From Schauerella fraxinea (lineage in GTDB: Bacteria; Pseudomonadota; Gammaproteobacteria; Burkholderiales; Burkholderiaceae_B): a stretch of 64,000 nucleotides of DNA. The stretch is from positions 1,922,001 through 1,986,000 of the forward strand of contig JAVDKK010000001.1 of NCBI GenBank assembly GCA_030849945.1. Direction: 5' to 3'. The position numbers and the translations under genes were made by a program. Shown one piece after another: positions 55,457 through 64,000 of this stretch; position 1 is the first letter of the stretch, and every line of letters begins with the position of its first letter. The notes beneath the pieces are model-generated. The model ran no database searches, was not told the origin of the DNA, and saw nothing but the letters and a program-made list of their open reading frames with translations.

Positions 55457-56776
55457 ATGTCCTACTTTCCCACTTGGAAACGCGTCGATCACGCACCCGA
55501 GGGCGCGGTGATTGCGCCGGATGAAATCCTTTCATGGCCGCGCAATGTCGCGATGGGGGCCCAGCACGTGGTCGCCATGTTCGGGTCGACCGTGCTGGCG
55601 CCGTTGCTGATGGGTTTCGATCCCAACGTTGCCATCCTCATGTCCGGCGTCGGCACGCTGATTTTCTTTCTGTTCGTGGGCGGGCGCGTGCCCAGTTATC
55701 TGGGGTCGAGTTTCGCCTTTATCGGCGGCGTGGTTGCCGTGACTGGCTATGCAGGGGGCGGCGCCAATCTCAACATCGGGGTGGCGCTGGGCGCCATCAT
55801 CATGTGCGGCCTGGTCTATACGCTCATCGGTCTGGCAGTGTGGGGAGCAGGTGCGGCGAGCGGCGGCGGGTCACGTTGGATCGAGTCGTTGATGCCGCCG
55901 GTGGTCACGGGCGCAGTCGTGGCCGTCATCGGTTTGAACCTCGCGCCGATCGCCGTGCGCGGGGCCATGGGCACCACCACGTTCGAAGCAGCCATGGCGT
56001 TGGTGACCATTCTCTGCGTGGGCGGTGTGGCCGTGTTCACCCGCGGGATGGTGCAGCGGCTGCTGATCCTCGTCGGCCTGATCGTGGCATTCGTCTTGTA
56101 TGTGCTGGCCACCAATGTGATGGGGTGGGGCAAGCCCGTGGATTTCAGCATCGTGGCCAACGCTGCATGGCTGGGATTGCCCACGTTTTCCGCACCGGTG
56201 TTTCAGTTCTCGGCGATTTCGGTGATCGCGCCGGTCGCCATCATTCTCGTGGCCGAAAACCTCGGGCACGTCAAAGCCGTGAGCGCCATGACCGGCCGCG
56301 ATCTCGACCGCTACATGGGCCGGGCCTTTGTGGGCGATGGCGTGGCCACCATGGTCTCGGGCGCCGTGGGGGGTACCGGCGTCACCACCTACGCCGAAAA
56401 CATCGGCGTGATGGCCGTCACGCGCATCTATTCGTCACTGGTGTTCGTGATCGCTGCCCTGATTGCGATCGTATTGGGCTTTTCACCCAAATTCGGCGCG
56501 TTGATCCAGACGATTCCGTCGCCGGTGCTGGGTGGGATGTCCATCGTGGTGTTCGGCTTGATCGCGATTGCCGGCGCCCGCATCTGGGTCGTCAACAAGG
56601 TCGATTTCAGCGATAACCGCAACCTCATCACCGCCGCTGTCACCCTGGTACTGGGCGCAGGCGATTTCACGCTCAAAATCGGCAATTTCGCACTTGGCGG
56701 CATCGGTACTGCCACTTTCGGCGCGATTATTTTGTATGCGCTTCTGCGAGGGCGGTCGGCTTGCAATTCTGCCTAA
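55457..56776 (+). CDS. Uracil-xanthine permease family (NCS2) transporter
   Basis: This is a 439-residue nucleobase transporter with about fourteen membrane segments. The central block AENLGHVKAVSAMTGRDLDRYMGRAF with VGGTGVTTYAENIGVMAVTRIYS is the NCS2 signature, with Glu residues expected to contact the base. It is closest in feel to the uracil branch (UraA/RutG), which suits its place near carAB, the pyrimidine pathway entry. A terminator follows at 56802-56836. Confidence 0.92.
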   Translation: MSYFPTWKRVDHAPEGAVIAPDEILSWPRNVAMGAQHVVAMFGSTVLAPLLMGFDPNVAILMSGVGTLIFFLFVGGRVPSYLGSSFAFIGGVVAVTGYAGGGANLNIGVALGAIIMCGLVYTLIGLAVWGAGAASGGGSRWIESLMPPVVTGAVVAVIGLNLAPIAVRGAMGTTTFEAAMALVTILCVGGVAVFTRGMVQRLLILVGLIVAFVLYVLATNVMGWGKPVDFSIVANAAWLGLPTFSAPVFQFSAISVIAPVAIILVAENLGHVKAVSAMTGRDLDRYMGRAFVGDGVATMVSGAVGGTGVTTYAENIGVMAVTRIYSSLVFVIAALIAIVLGFSPKFGALIQTIPSPVLGGMSIVVFGLIAIAGARIWVVNKVDFSDNRNLITAAVTLVLGAGDFTLKIGNFALGGIGTATFGAIILYALLRGRSACNSA

Positions 56777-56801
56777 GTTTGACCACAATATGACCTCATC
56801 A

Positions 56802-56836
56802 CCCCGGTTCATATCCGAGCCGGGGTTTTATTTTTG
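56802..56836 (+). terminator. Terminator of the NCS2 permease gene
   Basis: A 9-bp stem with one G-U pair (CCCCGGTTC at 56802-56810 with GAGCCGGGG at 56817-56825) is followed by TTTTATTTTTG. Confidence 0.85.
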
Positions 56837-56943
56837 ACCGATCCGAGGCGTGCCCCACGGCTTGGCCGAATCCGACCTCTGTGTATGAGGTGACCGGGTT
56901 CCCAGTCGCCGCTTGCGGCAGCCGTGCTGAGGCCCAGCCTCCC

Positions 56944-56978
56944 AAGACGCTCCCCCTCTCGGGAGCGTCTTATCTTTT
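56944..56978 (+). terminator. Terminator-like hairpin in the greA leader
   Basis: A perfect 11-bp stem (AAGACGCTCCC at 56944-56954 with GGGAGCGTCTT at 56961-56971) and a 6-base loop are followed by ATCTTTTG. It ends 21 bases before the greA ATG, after a separate terminator for the upstream permease, so it would act on transcripts started inside the greA leader (about 56840-56940). Confidence 0.75.
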
Positions 56979-56992
56979 GTGTGGAAAACTAC

Positions 56993-57469
56993 ATGTCTGC
57001 CATCCCTCTCACGGCAAGCGGGGCTGAGCGCTTGAAAGAAGAGCTCCATCGCCTGAAGACTGTCGAGCGTCCGTCGGTGATCACGGCGATCGCAGAAGCG
57101 CGCGCCCAAGGCGATCTGTCCGAAAACGCCGAATACGATGCCGCGCGCGAGCGCCAGGCCTTTGTTGAAGGCCGTATCGCCGAGCTCGACGGCACGCTGT
57201 CCAATGCCCACATCATCGATCCGAAGTCGCTGGATGCCGAAGGCCGCATCGTGTTTGGCGCCACGGTGGATATCGAAGATCTGGATTCGGGCGAACGCAT
57301 GATTTATCAAATCGTGGGCGACGCCGAGTCGGATCTCCGCACGAACAAGATTTCAGTCTCCAGCCCGGTGGCGCGCGCGCTGATCGGCAAGTCCGAAGGC
57401 GACGTGGTCGAAGTGCAAGCGCCGTCAGGCGTGCGCGAATTCGAGATTCTGAACGTCAATTACGTGTGA
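56993..57469 (+). CDS. greA: Transcription elongation factor GreA
   Basis: GreA rescues backtracked RNA polymerase by stimulating transcript cleavage. The 158-residue length is exact for the family. The N-terminal coiled coil carries the catalytic acidic tip, D41 and E44, in GDLSENAEYDAARERQ. The start is the ATG at 56993 (MSAIPLTASGAERL); the frame extends 23 codons further back, through the hairpin, without family sequence. Its expression may depend on read-through of the leader hairpin. Confidence 0.97.
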   Translation: MSAIPLTASGAERLKEELHRLKTVERPSVITAIAEARAQGDLSENAEYDAARERQAFVEGRIAELDGTLSNAHIIDPKSLDAEGRIVFGATVDIEDLDSGERMIYQIVGDAESDLRTNKISVSSPVARALIGKSEGDVVEVQAPSGVREFEILNVNYV

Positions 57470-57505
57470 TTGCGGGCACCCGCGCGACCCAGCGGGTCGG
57501 GCGGG

Positions 57506-57531
57506 CGAAAAAAAGCCGGTGTTGCACACCG
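57506..57531 (-). terminator. Terminator of yhbY (minus strand)
   Basis: GCCGGTGT at 57513-57520 pairs perfectly with ACACCGGC at 57524-57531 (TGC loop). The seven A at 57506-57512 read as T on the minus strand. It also sits downstream of the convergent greA stop. Confidence 0.85.
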
Positions 57532-57582
57532 GCCGGTCGATCCCAAAAGCGAAACCCATACGTTTCGCTTCTAACGAACTGC

Positions 57583-58215
57583 CTACTTTTTGTCGGTCTT
57601 GCGGGCGCCGCCCGCCAGACGCGCAATACCGGAACCGGCGCCGCCGCTGCGCGCACCGGCTCGCAGGCTCATGGCGCTACCCGTGCGACGGGGAATACCG
57701 GTCGCCACTTTGCGCGTGCCGGGACGCAACGGTTTGCCGTTTTTATTGACCGGGGCAAACGGATCGAAGCGTTTTGGCTTATTGTCCGGTTCTTCTTCCA
57801 GCTTCTTGGGCGAACGATTCGAGCGTTTCTCGAGCGTTTTGCCTTGGGCTGCCAGCTTTTTGGGCGTGTGGGGTTCAGAAGCGCGGCGCTTGGCGGCAGC
57901 GGCCGGCGTTTCCGGTTCGATGCCGGGCACGTCCTTGGCCGAGCCGGGACGATACAGGATGAGCATCTTGCCGAGGTGGTGAACCGCCGCGCAGGACAGC
58001 TTGTCGCAGATGGTTTGCAACATTTCATCGCGGGCGTCGCGATCCTGACCGCCGGCACGAACCTTGATCAGGCCGTGCGCATTCAGGTTAAGCTCGATTT
58101 CCTTGAGCACGGCGTCCGACAGGCCGTTGTCGCCGATCAGGACGACCGGGCGCAGGGGGTGAGCTGCGGCGCGTAGGGCGCTGCGCTCACGCGGAGTAAT
58201 TTCTAATGTAGGCAT
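57583..58215 (-). CDS. yhbY: YhbY-family ribosome-assembly RNA-binding protein with long basic tail
   Basis: This CRM-domain RNA-binding protein associates with pre-50S particles in E. coli. The first 97 residues are a complete YhbY domain (LTPRER-like opening ITPRERSALRAAAHPLRPVVLIG, with the GxxG-type loop). They are followed by about 110 residues rich in Lys, Arg, Pro, Ala and Gly, with a Gly/Ala/Arg end (GARSGGAGSGIARLAGGARK). E. coli YhbY is 97 residues, so the tail doubles the length. It is divergent from rlmE, only 17 bases away, so its promoter must overlap the rlmE gene or that short gap. Confidence 0.93.
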   Translation of the reverse strand: MPTLEITPRERSALRAAAHPLRPVVLIGDNGLSDAVLKEIELNLNAHGLIKVRAGGQDRDARDEMLQTICDKLSCAAVHHLGKMLILYRPGSAKDVPGIEPETPAAAAKRRASEPHTPKKLAAQGKTLEKRSNRSPKKLEEEPDNKPKRFDPFAPVNKNGKPLRPGTRKVATGIPRRTGSAMSLRAGARSGGAGSGIARLAGGARKTDKK

Positions 58216-58232
58216 GGCGGAATTGTACGGGA

Positions 58233-58874
58233 ATGGCCAAGAATAAATTTTCTAAAGAGTGGGTCATGCAGCACATCAATGACCCATATGTGAAACTGGC
58301 GCAACAAAAAGGGTACCGCGCACGCGGTGCTTTCAAGTTGATCGAGATTCTCGACGAAGAAAAGCTGCTCAAAAAGGGCGATGTGGTGGTGGATCTGGGC
58401 GCCGCGCCTGGAAGCTGGTGCCAGGTGGTGCGCGAGCGCCTGGTCGGCCCCGGTGGTGTGGTCGACGGTCGCATCATTGCACTCGATGTTCTGCCTATGG
58501 AACCCATCGCGGGGGTGGAGTTCATCCAGGGCGACTTCCGCGAAGATGAGGTCGGCGAGCAGCTTCACGTGCTGGTTGGCGATCAGGTCGTGGACCTTGT
58601 AATTTCGGATATGGCCCCCAACTTATCCGGCGTAGGTGTCGCAGACGCGGCGCGCGTCCAGCACGTTTGCGATCTGGCGCTCGATTTTGCCTGCGAACAC
58701 CTCAAGCCCGACGGCGCTTTGATCGTTAAGGCGTTTCACGGCAGCGGCTTCTCCCAAATCGTCGAAGCGTTCAAACTTCGCTTCAAACGCGTCGTCGAGC
58801 GTAAGCCGAAAGCCTCGCGTCTGAAATCTTCGGAAACGTTTTTGGTGGGCCGCGGTCTAAAGAAGCAGTCTTAA
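58233..58874 (+). CDS. rlmE: 23S rRNA (uridine-2552-2'-O) methyltransferase RlmE
   Basis: RlmE (RrmJ/FtsJ) methylates U2552 of 23S rRNA. The 213-residue protein has the SAM-binding VVDLGAAPGSW loop. The catalytic K-D-K-E residues are K35 (RGAFKL), D126 (VISDMAPN), K166 (LIVKAFHG) and E201 (SSETFLV). The order rlmE-ftsH-folP-glmM is conserved in proteobacteria. The start is the ATG at 58233. Confidence 0.97.
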   Translation: MAKNKFSKEWVMQHINDPYVKLAQQKGYRARGAFKLIEILDEEKLLKKGDVVVDLGAAPGSWCQVVRERLVGPGGVVDGRIIALDVLPMEPIAGVEFIQGDFREDEVGEQLHVLVGDQVVDLVISDMAPNLSGVGVADAARVQHVCDLALDFACEHLKPDGALIVKAFHGSGFSQIVEAFKLRFKRVVERKPKASRLKSSETFLVGRGLKKQS

Positions 58875-59022
58875 ATAGGTACGCACGTTAGTGTTTACGC
58901 GAGCATCCCTGGAATCCAAAAACGCGACCGCGTTTACCGGGGTAGAATCGATTATTGACTTAATTATGTGAACGTGCCCCAAGGCATTGCCACAGGTCGG
59001 AAGCGAGAGCGGGAGATCGACC

Positions 59023-60918
59023 TTGAACAACTCATTTTCGAAAGTCGCGGTATGGATGGTCATCGCGCTGGTACTGTTCACAGTATTCAAGCAGTTTGAC
59101 GGCCGCGCCCAGACGCAAGACGGCGTGAGCTACACCGAATTCATCGATCAGGCCAAGGCCGGTCGTGTCCGTAAGGTCGACGTGCAGGGCGATGTCCTGT
59201 ACGTGACGCCCGATACCGGCCGTCCGTACTCCCTGACGTCGCCTGGCGACATCTGGATGGTGTCGGATCTGCTCAAGTACAACGTGCAAGTCTCGGGCAA
59301 AGCCCGTGAAGAGCCGTCGTTGCTCATGAGCATTTTCGTCTCCTGGTTCCCGATGTTGCTGTTGATCGGCGTCTGGGTGTTTTTCATGCGCCAGATGCAG
59401 GGCGGCGGCAAGGGCGGGGCGTTCAGCTTCGGCAAGTCGCGCGCTCGCATGCTTGACGAGAACACCAACCAGATCACCTTTGTGGACGTCGCCGGTTGCG
59501 ACGAAGCCAAGGAAGACGTGCAAGAACTGGTCGACTTCCTGCGCGACCCCACCAAGTTCCAGAAGCTGGGCGGGCGTATCCCGCGCGGCGTGCTGATGGT
59601 GGGTTCGCCGGGTACGGGTAAGACGCTGTTGGCGAAGGCGATCGCCGGCGAAGCCAAAGTACCGTTCTTCAGCATCTCGGGTTCCGACTTCGTCGAAATG
59701 TTCGTCGGCGTGGGCGCTGCCCGTGTGCGCGACATGTTCGAAAACGCCAAGAAGCATTCGCCTTGCATCATCTTCATCGACGAAATCGATGCGGTGGGTC
59801 GTCAGCGCGGTGCCGGTTTGGGTGGCGGTAACGACGAACGCGAACAAACGTTGAACCAGATGCTGGTTGAAATGGACGGCTTTGAGTCGGGCCAGGGCGT
59901 GCTCGTCATCGCCGCGACCAACCGTCCCGACGTGCTGGATCCCGCACTGCTGCGTCCGGGTCGTTTCGACCGTCAAGTGGTCGTGCCGTTGCCCGATATC
60001 CGTGGCCGCGAGCAGATCCTGAAGGTGCACATGCGCAAGGTGCCGATGTCGAACAACGTCGACGCGCACGTGCTGGCTCGCGGTTGCCCCGGTTTCTCGG
60101 GTGCCGACCTGGCCAACCTGGTCAACGAAGCGGCGCTGTTTGCTGCCCGTCGTAACGGCCGTACGGTCGATATGTCGGACTTCGAAAAAGCCAAGGACAA
60201 GATCATGATGGGCGCCGAACGCCGCTCCATCGTCATGCCCGAGGAAGAGCGCCGCAACACGGCTTACCACGAGTCCGGCCACGCCATCGTTGCTCGCTCG
60301 CTGCCCAAGACCGATCCGGTGCACAAGGTCACGATCATTCCGCGTGGCCGTGCACTGGGCGTCACAATGCAGTTGCCCGAAAGCGACCGCTACAGCATGG
60401 ACAAGAGCCGCTTGCTGGATACGATTGCCGTGCTGTTCGGTGGCCGTATCGCTGAAGAGCTGTTCATGAACCAGATGACCACGGGCGCATCGAACGACTT
60501 CGAACGTGCCACGGCCATCGCTCGCGACATCGTGACCCGCTACGGCATGACCGACGAACTCGGCCCCATGGTGTATGCCGAGAACGAAGGCGAAGTGTTC
60601 CTGGGTCGTAGTGTGACCAAGACCACGCATATGTCGGAAGCGACGATGCAAAAGGTCGACTCCGAAATCCGCCGCATCATCGACGAGCAGTATGGTGTTG
60701 CGCGCAAGATTCTCGAAGAAAACCGTGACAAGGTCGAAGTCATGACGGCCACGCTGCTCGAATGGGAAACCATCGACGCTGACCAGATCAACGACATTAT
60801 GGAAGGTCGCCCGCCGCGTCCGCCCAAGGTGCCGCAAGGCTCGGATACGCCGGATTCCCCGCCGCCGCCCGCAGCCGGCGTGGCGCCGGGTAGCGGCAAC
60901 GCTCCGGCCGCTGTCTGA
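59023..60918 (+). CDS. ftsH: ATP-dependent zinc metalloprotease FtsH
   Basis: FtsH is a membrane-bound AAA+ protease that removes misfolded membrane proteins and regulators such as RpoH and LpxC. It has 631 residues: an N-terminal membrane helix (SKVAVWMVIALVLFTVF), a second at about 102-122, Walker A GSPGTGKT (194-201), Walker B IIFIDEIDAVG and the zinc site H416-E-S-G-H420. The start is a TTG at 59023, preceded by GGGAGA at 59010-59015. The next upstream candidate is a TTG at 58987, with no ribosome-binding site. The protein ends in a Pro-rich tail. Confidence 0.97.
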   Translation: MNNSFSKVAVWMVIALVLFTVFKQFDGRAQTQDGVSYTEFIDQAKAGRVRKVDVQGDVLYVTPDTGRPYSLTSPGDIWMVSDLLKYNVQVSGKAREEPSLLMSIFVSWFPMLLLIGVWVFFMRQMQGGGKGGAFSFGKSRARMLDENTNQITFVDVAGCDEAKEDVQELVDFLRDPTKFQKLGGRIPRGVLMVGSPGTGKTLLAKAIAGEAKVPFFSISGSDFVEMFVGVGAARVRDMFENAKKHSPCIIFIDEIDAVGRQRGAGLGGGNDEREQTLNQMLVEMDGFESGQGVLVIAATNRPDVLDPALLRPGRFDRQVVVPLPDIRGREQILKVHMRKVPMSNNVDAHVLARGCPGFSGADLANLVNEAALFAARRNGRTVDMSDFEKAKDKIMMGAERRSIVMPEEERRNTAYHESGHAIVARSLPKTDPVHKVTIIPRGRALGVTMQLPESDRYSMDKSRLLDTIAVLFGGRIAEELFMNQMTTGASNDFERATAIARDIVTRYGMTDELGPMVYAENEGEVFLGRSVTKTTHMSEATMQKVDSEIRRIIDEQYGVARKILEENRDKVEVMTATLLEWETIDADQINDIMEGRPPRPPKVPQGSDTPDSPPPPAAGVAPGSGNAPAAV

Positions 60919-60936
60919 GGTCTCAGTTGTTGAAGT

Positions 60937-61775
60937 ATGGCCAATAACTTCCTGTGCGGGCGCTTCGAGTTTGACCTCGAGCGCCCGTTGGTTATGGGCA
61001 TCGTCAATGTCACACCGGATTCGTTTTCCGATGGCGGCCAGCACGATGATCCCGACCACGCAATCCAACATGCCAAACGTCTGATCGCTGACGGTGCCCA
61101 TATTCTGGACATCGGCGGTGAATCGACGCGTCCCGGTGCGCCGGCCGTGTCGATGCAGGACGAGCTCGCGCGCGTGCTGCCCATCGTTGAAGGCTTGCGC
61201 GACTGCGGTGTGCCGCTGTCGATCGACACCTTCAAGCCCGACGTGATGCGGGCGGTGCTCGATGCCGGCGCCGACATGATCAACGACATCTACGGGTTTC
61301 GTCAGCCGGGCGCCATCGAAGCGGTGGCCGGTTCGAAATGCGGCTTGTGTGTCATGCACATGAAAGGCGAACCCCGCACCATGCAGGACGCGCCCGAGTA
61401 CACCGATCTTTTGGGTGAAATCGGCGTCTTTCTGGGGGCCCGGGCGCAACGGTTGCGCGCGGCCTGGGTCGACCCGCGCCGTATCGTGCTCGATCCGGGT
61501 TTCGGATTCGGCAAAACGGTCGACCAAAACTATCAACTTTTGCGCCGGCTTTCGAATTTGCGCGTCTCGAGCTATCCCATTCTGGTGGGCCTCTCGCGCA
61601 AATCGATGATCGGCAACGTGACTGGCCGAGAGGTGGGGGATCGCCTCGCGGGCAGTCTTGCAGGTGCCTTGGCTTGCGTGGCGCGTGGCGCGTCCATCGT
61701 GCGAGTGCACGATGTTGCCGAAACGGTCGACGCATTGAAAGTCTGGCAAGCAGTAGAAATTGGAGGCACACAATA

Positions 61776-61776
<1 letters not shown>
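60937..61776 (+). CDS. folP: Dihydropteroate synthase
   Basis: This folate-pathway enzyme condenses p-aminobenzoate with dihydropterin pyrophosphate and is the sulfonamide target. It has 279 residues, with signature 1 MGIVNVTPDSFSDGG and signature 2 in HILDIGGESTRPGA. It starts 18 bases after ftsH, and its TAA stop overlaps the glmM ATG by one base. Confidence 0.97.
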
Positions 61777-63131
<1,355 letters not shown>

Positions 63132-63260
63132 TCCAAGGCGCCTGCGAGGGGACGGCGCCCGTCGCTCGCGAAGCGCGCAGTCGCTGTCGGCAGCTTTTCC
63201 ATTGCAAAGGTGGCTGCGATAAGACTTCAATCCAGCCGCACCATGCGCCAGCGACCAAGC

Positions 63261-63286
63261 CGCTTCCAATGGAAGCGGTTTTTTTC
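63261..63286 (+). terminator. Terminator of the rlmE-ftsH-folP-glmM operon
   Basis: CCGCTTCC at 63261-63268 pairs with GGAAGCGG at 63272-63279, followed by seven T residues. Confidence 0.9.
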
Positions 63287-63315
63287 GCCGCCTTTGCCTT
63301 GACATCGCGCGATGC

Positions 63316-63336
63316 AAATGACGATAATTCTCATTT
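63316..63336 (+). promoter_or_regulatory. Fur box upstream of the fecI-type sigma gene
   Basis: AAATGA-CGATAATTC-TCATTT is a 21-bp dyad whose core matches the iron-regulator Fur consensus (AATGATAATnATTCTCATT-like). It ends 20 bases before the sigma factor ATG at 63357, as expected for iron-repressed control. Confidence 0.8.
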
Positions 63337-63356
63337 ACGAATTAGTAAATGGGCGA

Positions 63357-63866
63357 ATGGTGACTTCCGCGCACTCTTCGGACCGCGCCGCGTCGCGGTT
63401 CTATCTCGCGCATCACGCCTGGCTGCAGGAGTGGCTGCGACGGCGCCTCGGTTGTCGGCACGATGCTGCCGACCTGGCGCACGACGCGTTCGCCCGGTTG
63501 CTGGCCGCTCGAGAGATCGACGCGATCCGCGAGCCCCGCGCATTTCTGACCACGCTCGCCCAGCGCCTTGTTTATAACTTCTGGCGCCGTCGCGATCTCG
63601 AACGCGCTTATCTCGATGGATTGCTGCTGGCGGCGCCGACGAGCATGCCGTCCGAGGAAGAGCGCGCGCTGGTCGTCGATGCCCTCATGCACATCGATCA
63701 TGCGCTCAAGCGATTGCCGCCCAAGGCGCGATCGGTGTTTTTGCTCAGCCAGATCGATGAACTGTCCTATCCCGAGATCGCGGACCGTCTGGCGCTCTCC
63801 GCCATGACCGTGCGTCGCTACATGAAGCAGGCCATCACGCTGTGCGTGCTGGCAAACGCGGCGTGA
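63357..63866 (+). CDS. FecI-family ECF sigma factor
   Basis: This 169-residue iron-starvation-type ECF sigma factor would direct transcription of a TonB-dependent receptor operon. Region 2 (CRHDAADLAHDAFARLL) and region 4 (ELSYPEIADRLALSAMTVRRYMKQA) are clear. I chose the ATG at 63357; an upstream in-frame ATG at 63312 would put the Fur box inside the coding sequence. A fecR-type gene follows 19 bases after the stop. Confidence 0.93.
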   Translation: MVTSAHSSDRAASRFYLAHHAWLQEWLRRRLGCRHDAADLAHDAFARLLAAREIDAIREPRAFLTTLAQRLVYNFWRRRDLERAYLDGLLLAAPTSMPSEEERALVVDALMHIDHALKRLPPKARSVFLLSQIDELSYPEIADRLALSAMTVRRYMKQAITLCVLANAA

Positions 63867-63885
63867 GCATTTTCTCCATCACCTC

Positions 63886-64000
63886 ATGACGGCCGCTATC
63901 TCACCCCACGCCGCCTCGGCTGCAGCGATTTCGCCCGACGCCGCGCTCGAAGCCGCCATCGACTGGATGGTGCAGATGCGGTCCGGCACGATGACCGACA
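63886..64000 (+). CDS. FecR-family anti-sigma/sensor protein, N-terminal fragment (continues outside window)
   Basis: Only 38 codons are visible, beginning at the ATG at 63886. The segment EAAIDWMVQMRSGTMTD matches the N-terminal FecR domain (DUF4880) that contacts the sigma factor. By analogy it spans the inner membrane, senses an occupied outer-membrane receptor and activates the FecI-type sigma factor upstream. The rest, and presumably a TonB-dependent receptor gene, lie beyond the window. Confidence 0.88.
   Translation, partial: MTAAISPHAASAAAISPDAALEAAIDWMVQMRSGTMTD

Noticed and set aside
59032..61773. Long minus-strand open frame opposite ftsH and folP
   Set aside because: Same antisense shadow effect; the translated product has no fold signature and both plus-strand genes are certain.

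Overview
The window is about 64 kb of GC-rich (roughly 63-65 % by eye) bacterial chromosome. It most likely comes from a betaproteobacterium of the order Burkholderiales, family Alcaligenaceae (Bordetella/Achromobacter/Castellaniella-like). The reasons are a Bug-type periplasmic receptor, many sugar-acid and organic-acid importers, the ffs-dnaX-ybaB-recR block, the carAB ... greA-yhbY-rlmE-ftsH-folP-glmM block, and an unusual AddAB-like helicase/nuclease pair in place of RecBCD. No phage, IS element, integrase, rRNA operon or CRISPR array was seen. One tRNA (Arg, CCU) and the 4.5S SRP RNA are present.

Layout. 1-5.1 kb: 3' part of fumC, an AEC permease, a Bug receptor, a YbaK deacylase and a PBP7-type endopeptidase. 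5.5-13.8 kb: a catabolic operon read leftward, dctP > fused dctQM > VOC protein > RuBisCO-like protein (RLP) > DUF1537 sugar-acid kinase > atypical SDR, with a divergent LysR regulator. 13.9-15.5 kb: tRNA-Arg, an MFS carrier and a small membrane protein. 15.5-20 kb: a possible small RNA, then a three-subunit gluconate-2-dehydrogenase-like membrane dehydrogenase (Tat gamma subunit, GMC flavoprotein, triheme cytochrome c). 20-28 kb: LysR plus quinone reductase, then the AddB-like/AddA-like pair. 28-31.9 kb: AraC regulator and ECF sigma factor divergent from a GMC oxidoreductase and a cupin. 31.9-37.6 kb: ffs, dnaX, ybaB, recR and an APC permease. 37.7-48 kb: a second catabolic region, in which one isochorismatase-fold hydrolase lies divergent from a long operon (ABC peptide-type importer, a second isochorismatase-fold hydrolase, AbrB-type permease), followed by a FCD-GntR regulator and a DapA-family lyase. 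48.3-63.1 kb: transaldolase, carAB, an SDR, a histidine phosphatase, a uracil permease, greA, yhbY, rlmE, ftsH, folP and glmM. 63.3-64 kb: a Fur-boxed FecI-type sigma factor and the start of fecR.

How the genes work together. The RLP operon reads as a self-contained uptake and degradation route for a sugar acid: TRAP import, phosphorylation by the DUF1537 kinase, then decarboxylation or transcarboxylation by a RuBisCO-fold enzyme. It resembles the published apionate pathways (OiaK with OiaX or OiaT) but carries a VOC protein and an SDR that has lost its whole catalytic tetrad. It is the best candidate here for an undescribed pathway. The second catabolic region appears to be controlled at paired TTGCATGCA palindromes and carries two paralogous cysteine hydrolases around one importer.

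Other structural points are a 9-bp tandem repeat (10 units) just upstream of the GntR start, an 18-bp minisatellite (9 units) after the APC permease, a promoter-plus-terminator pair with no ORF at 15.5-15.8 kb, and a perfect terminator-like hairpin 21 bp before the greA start codon. All calls come from reading the sequence; no database search was run.
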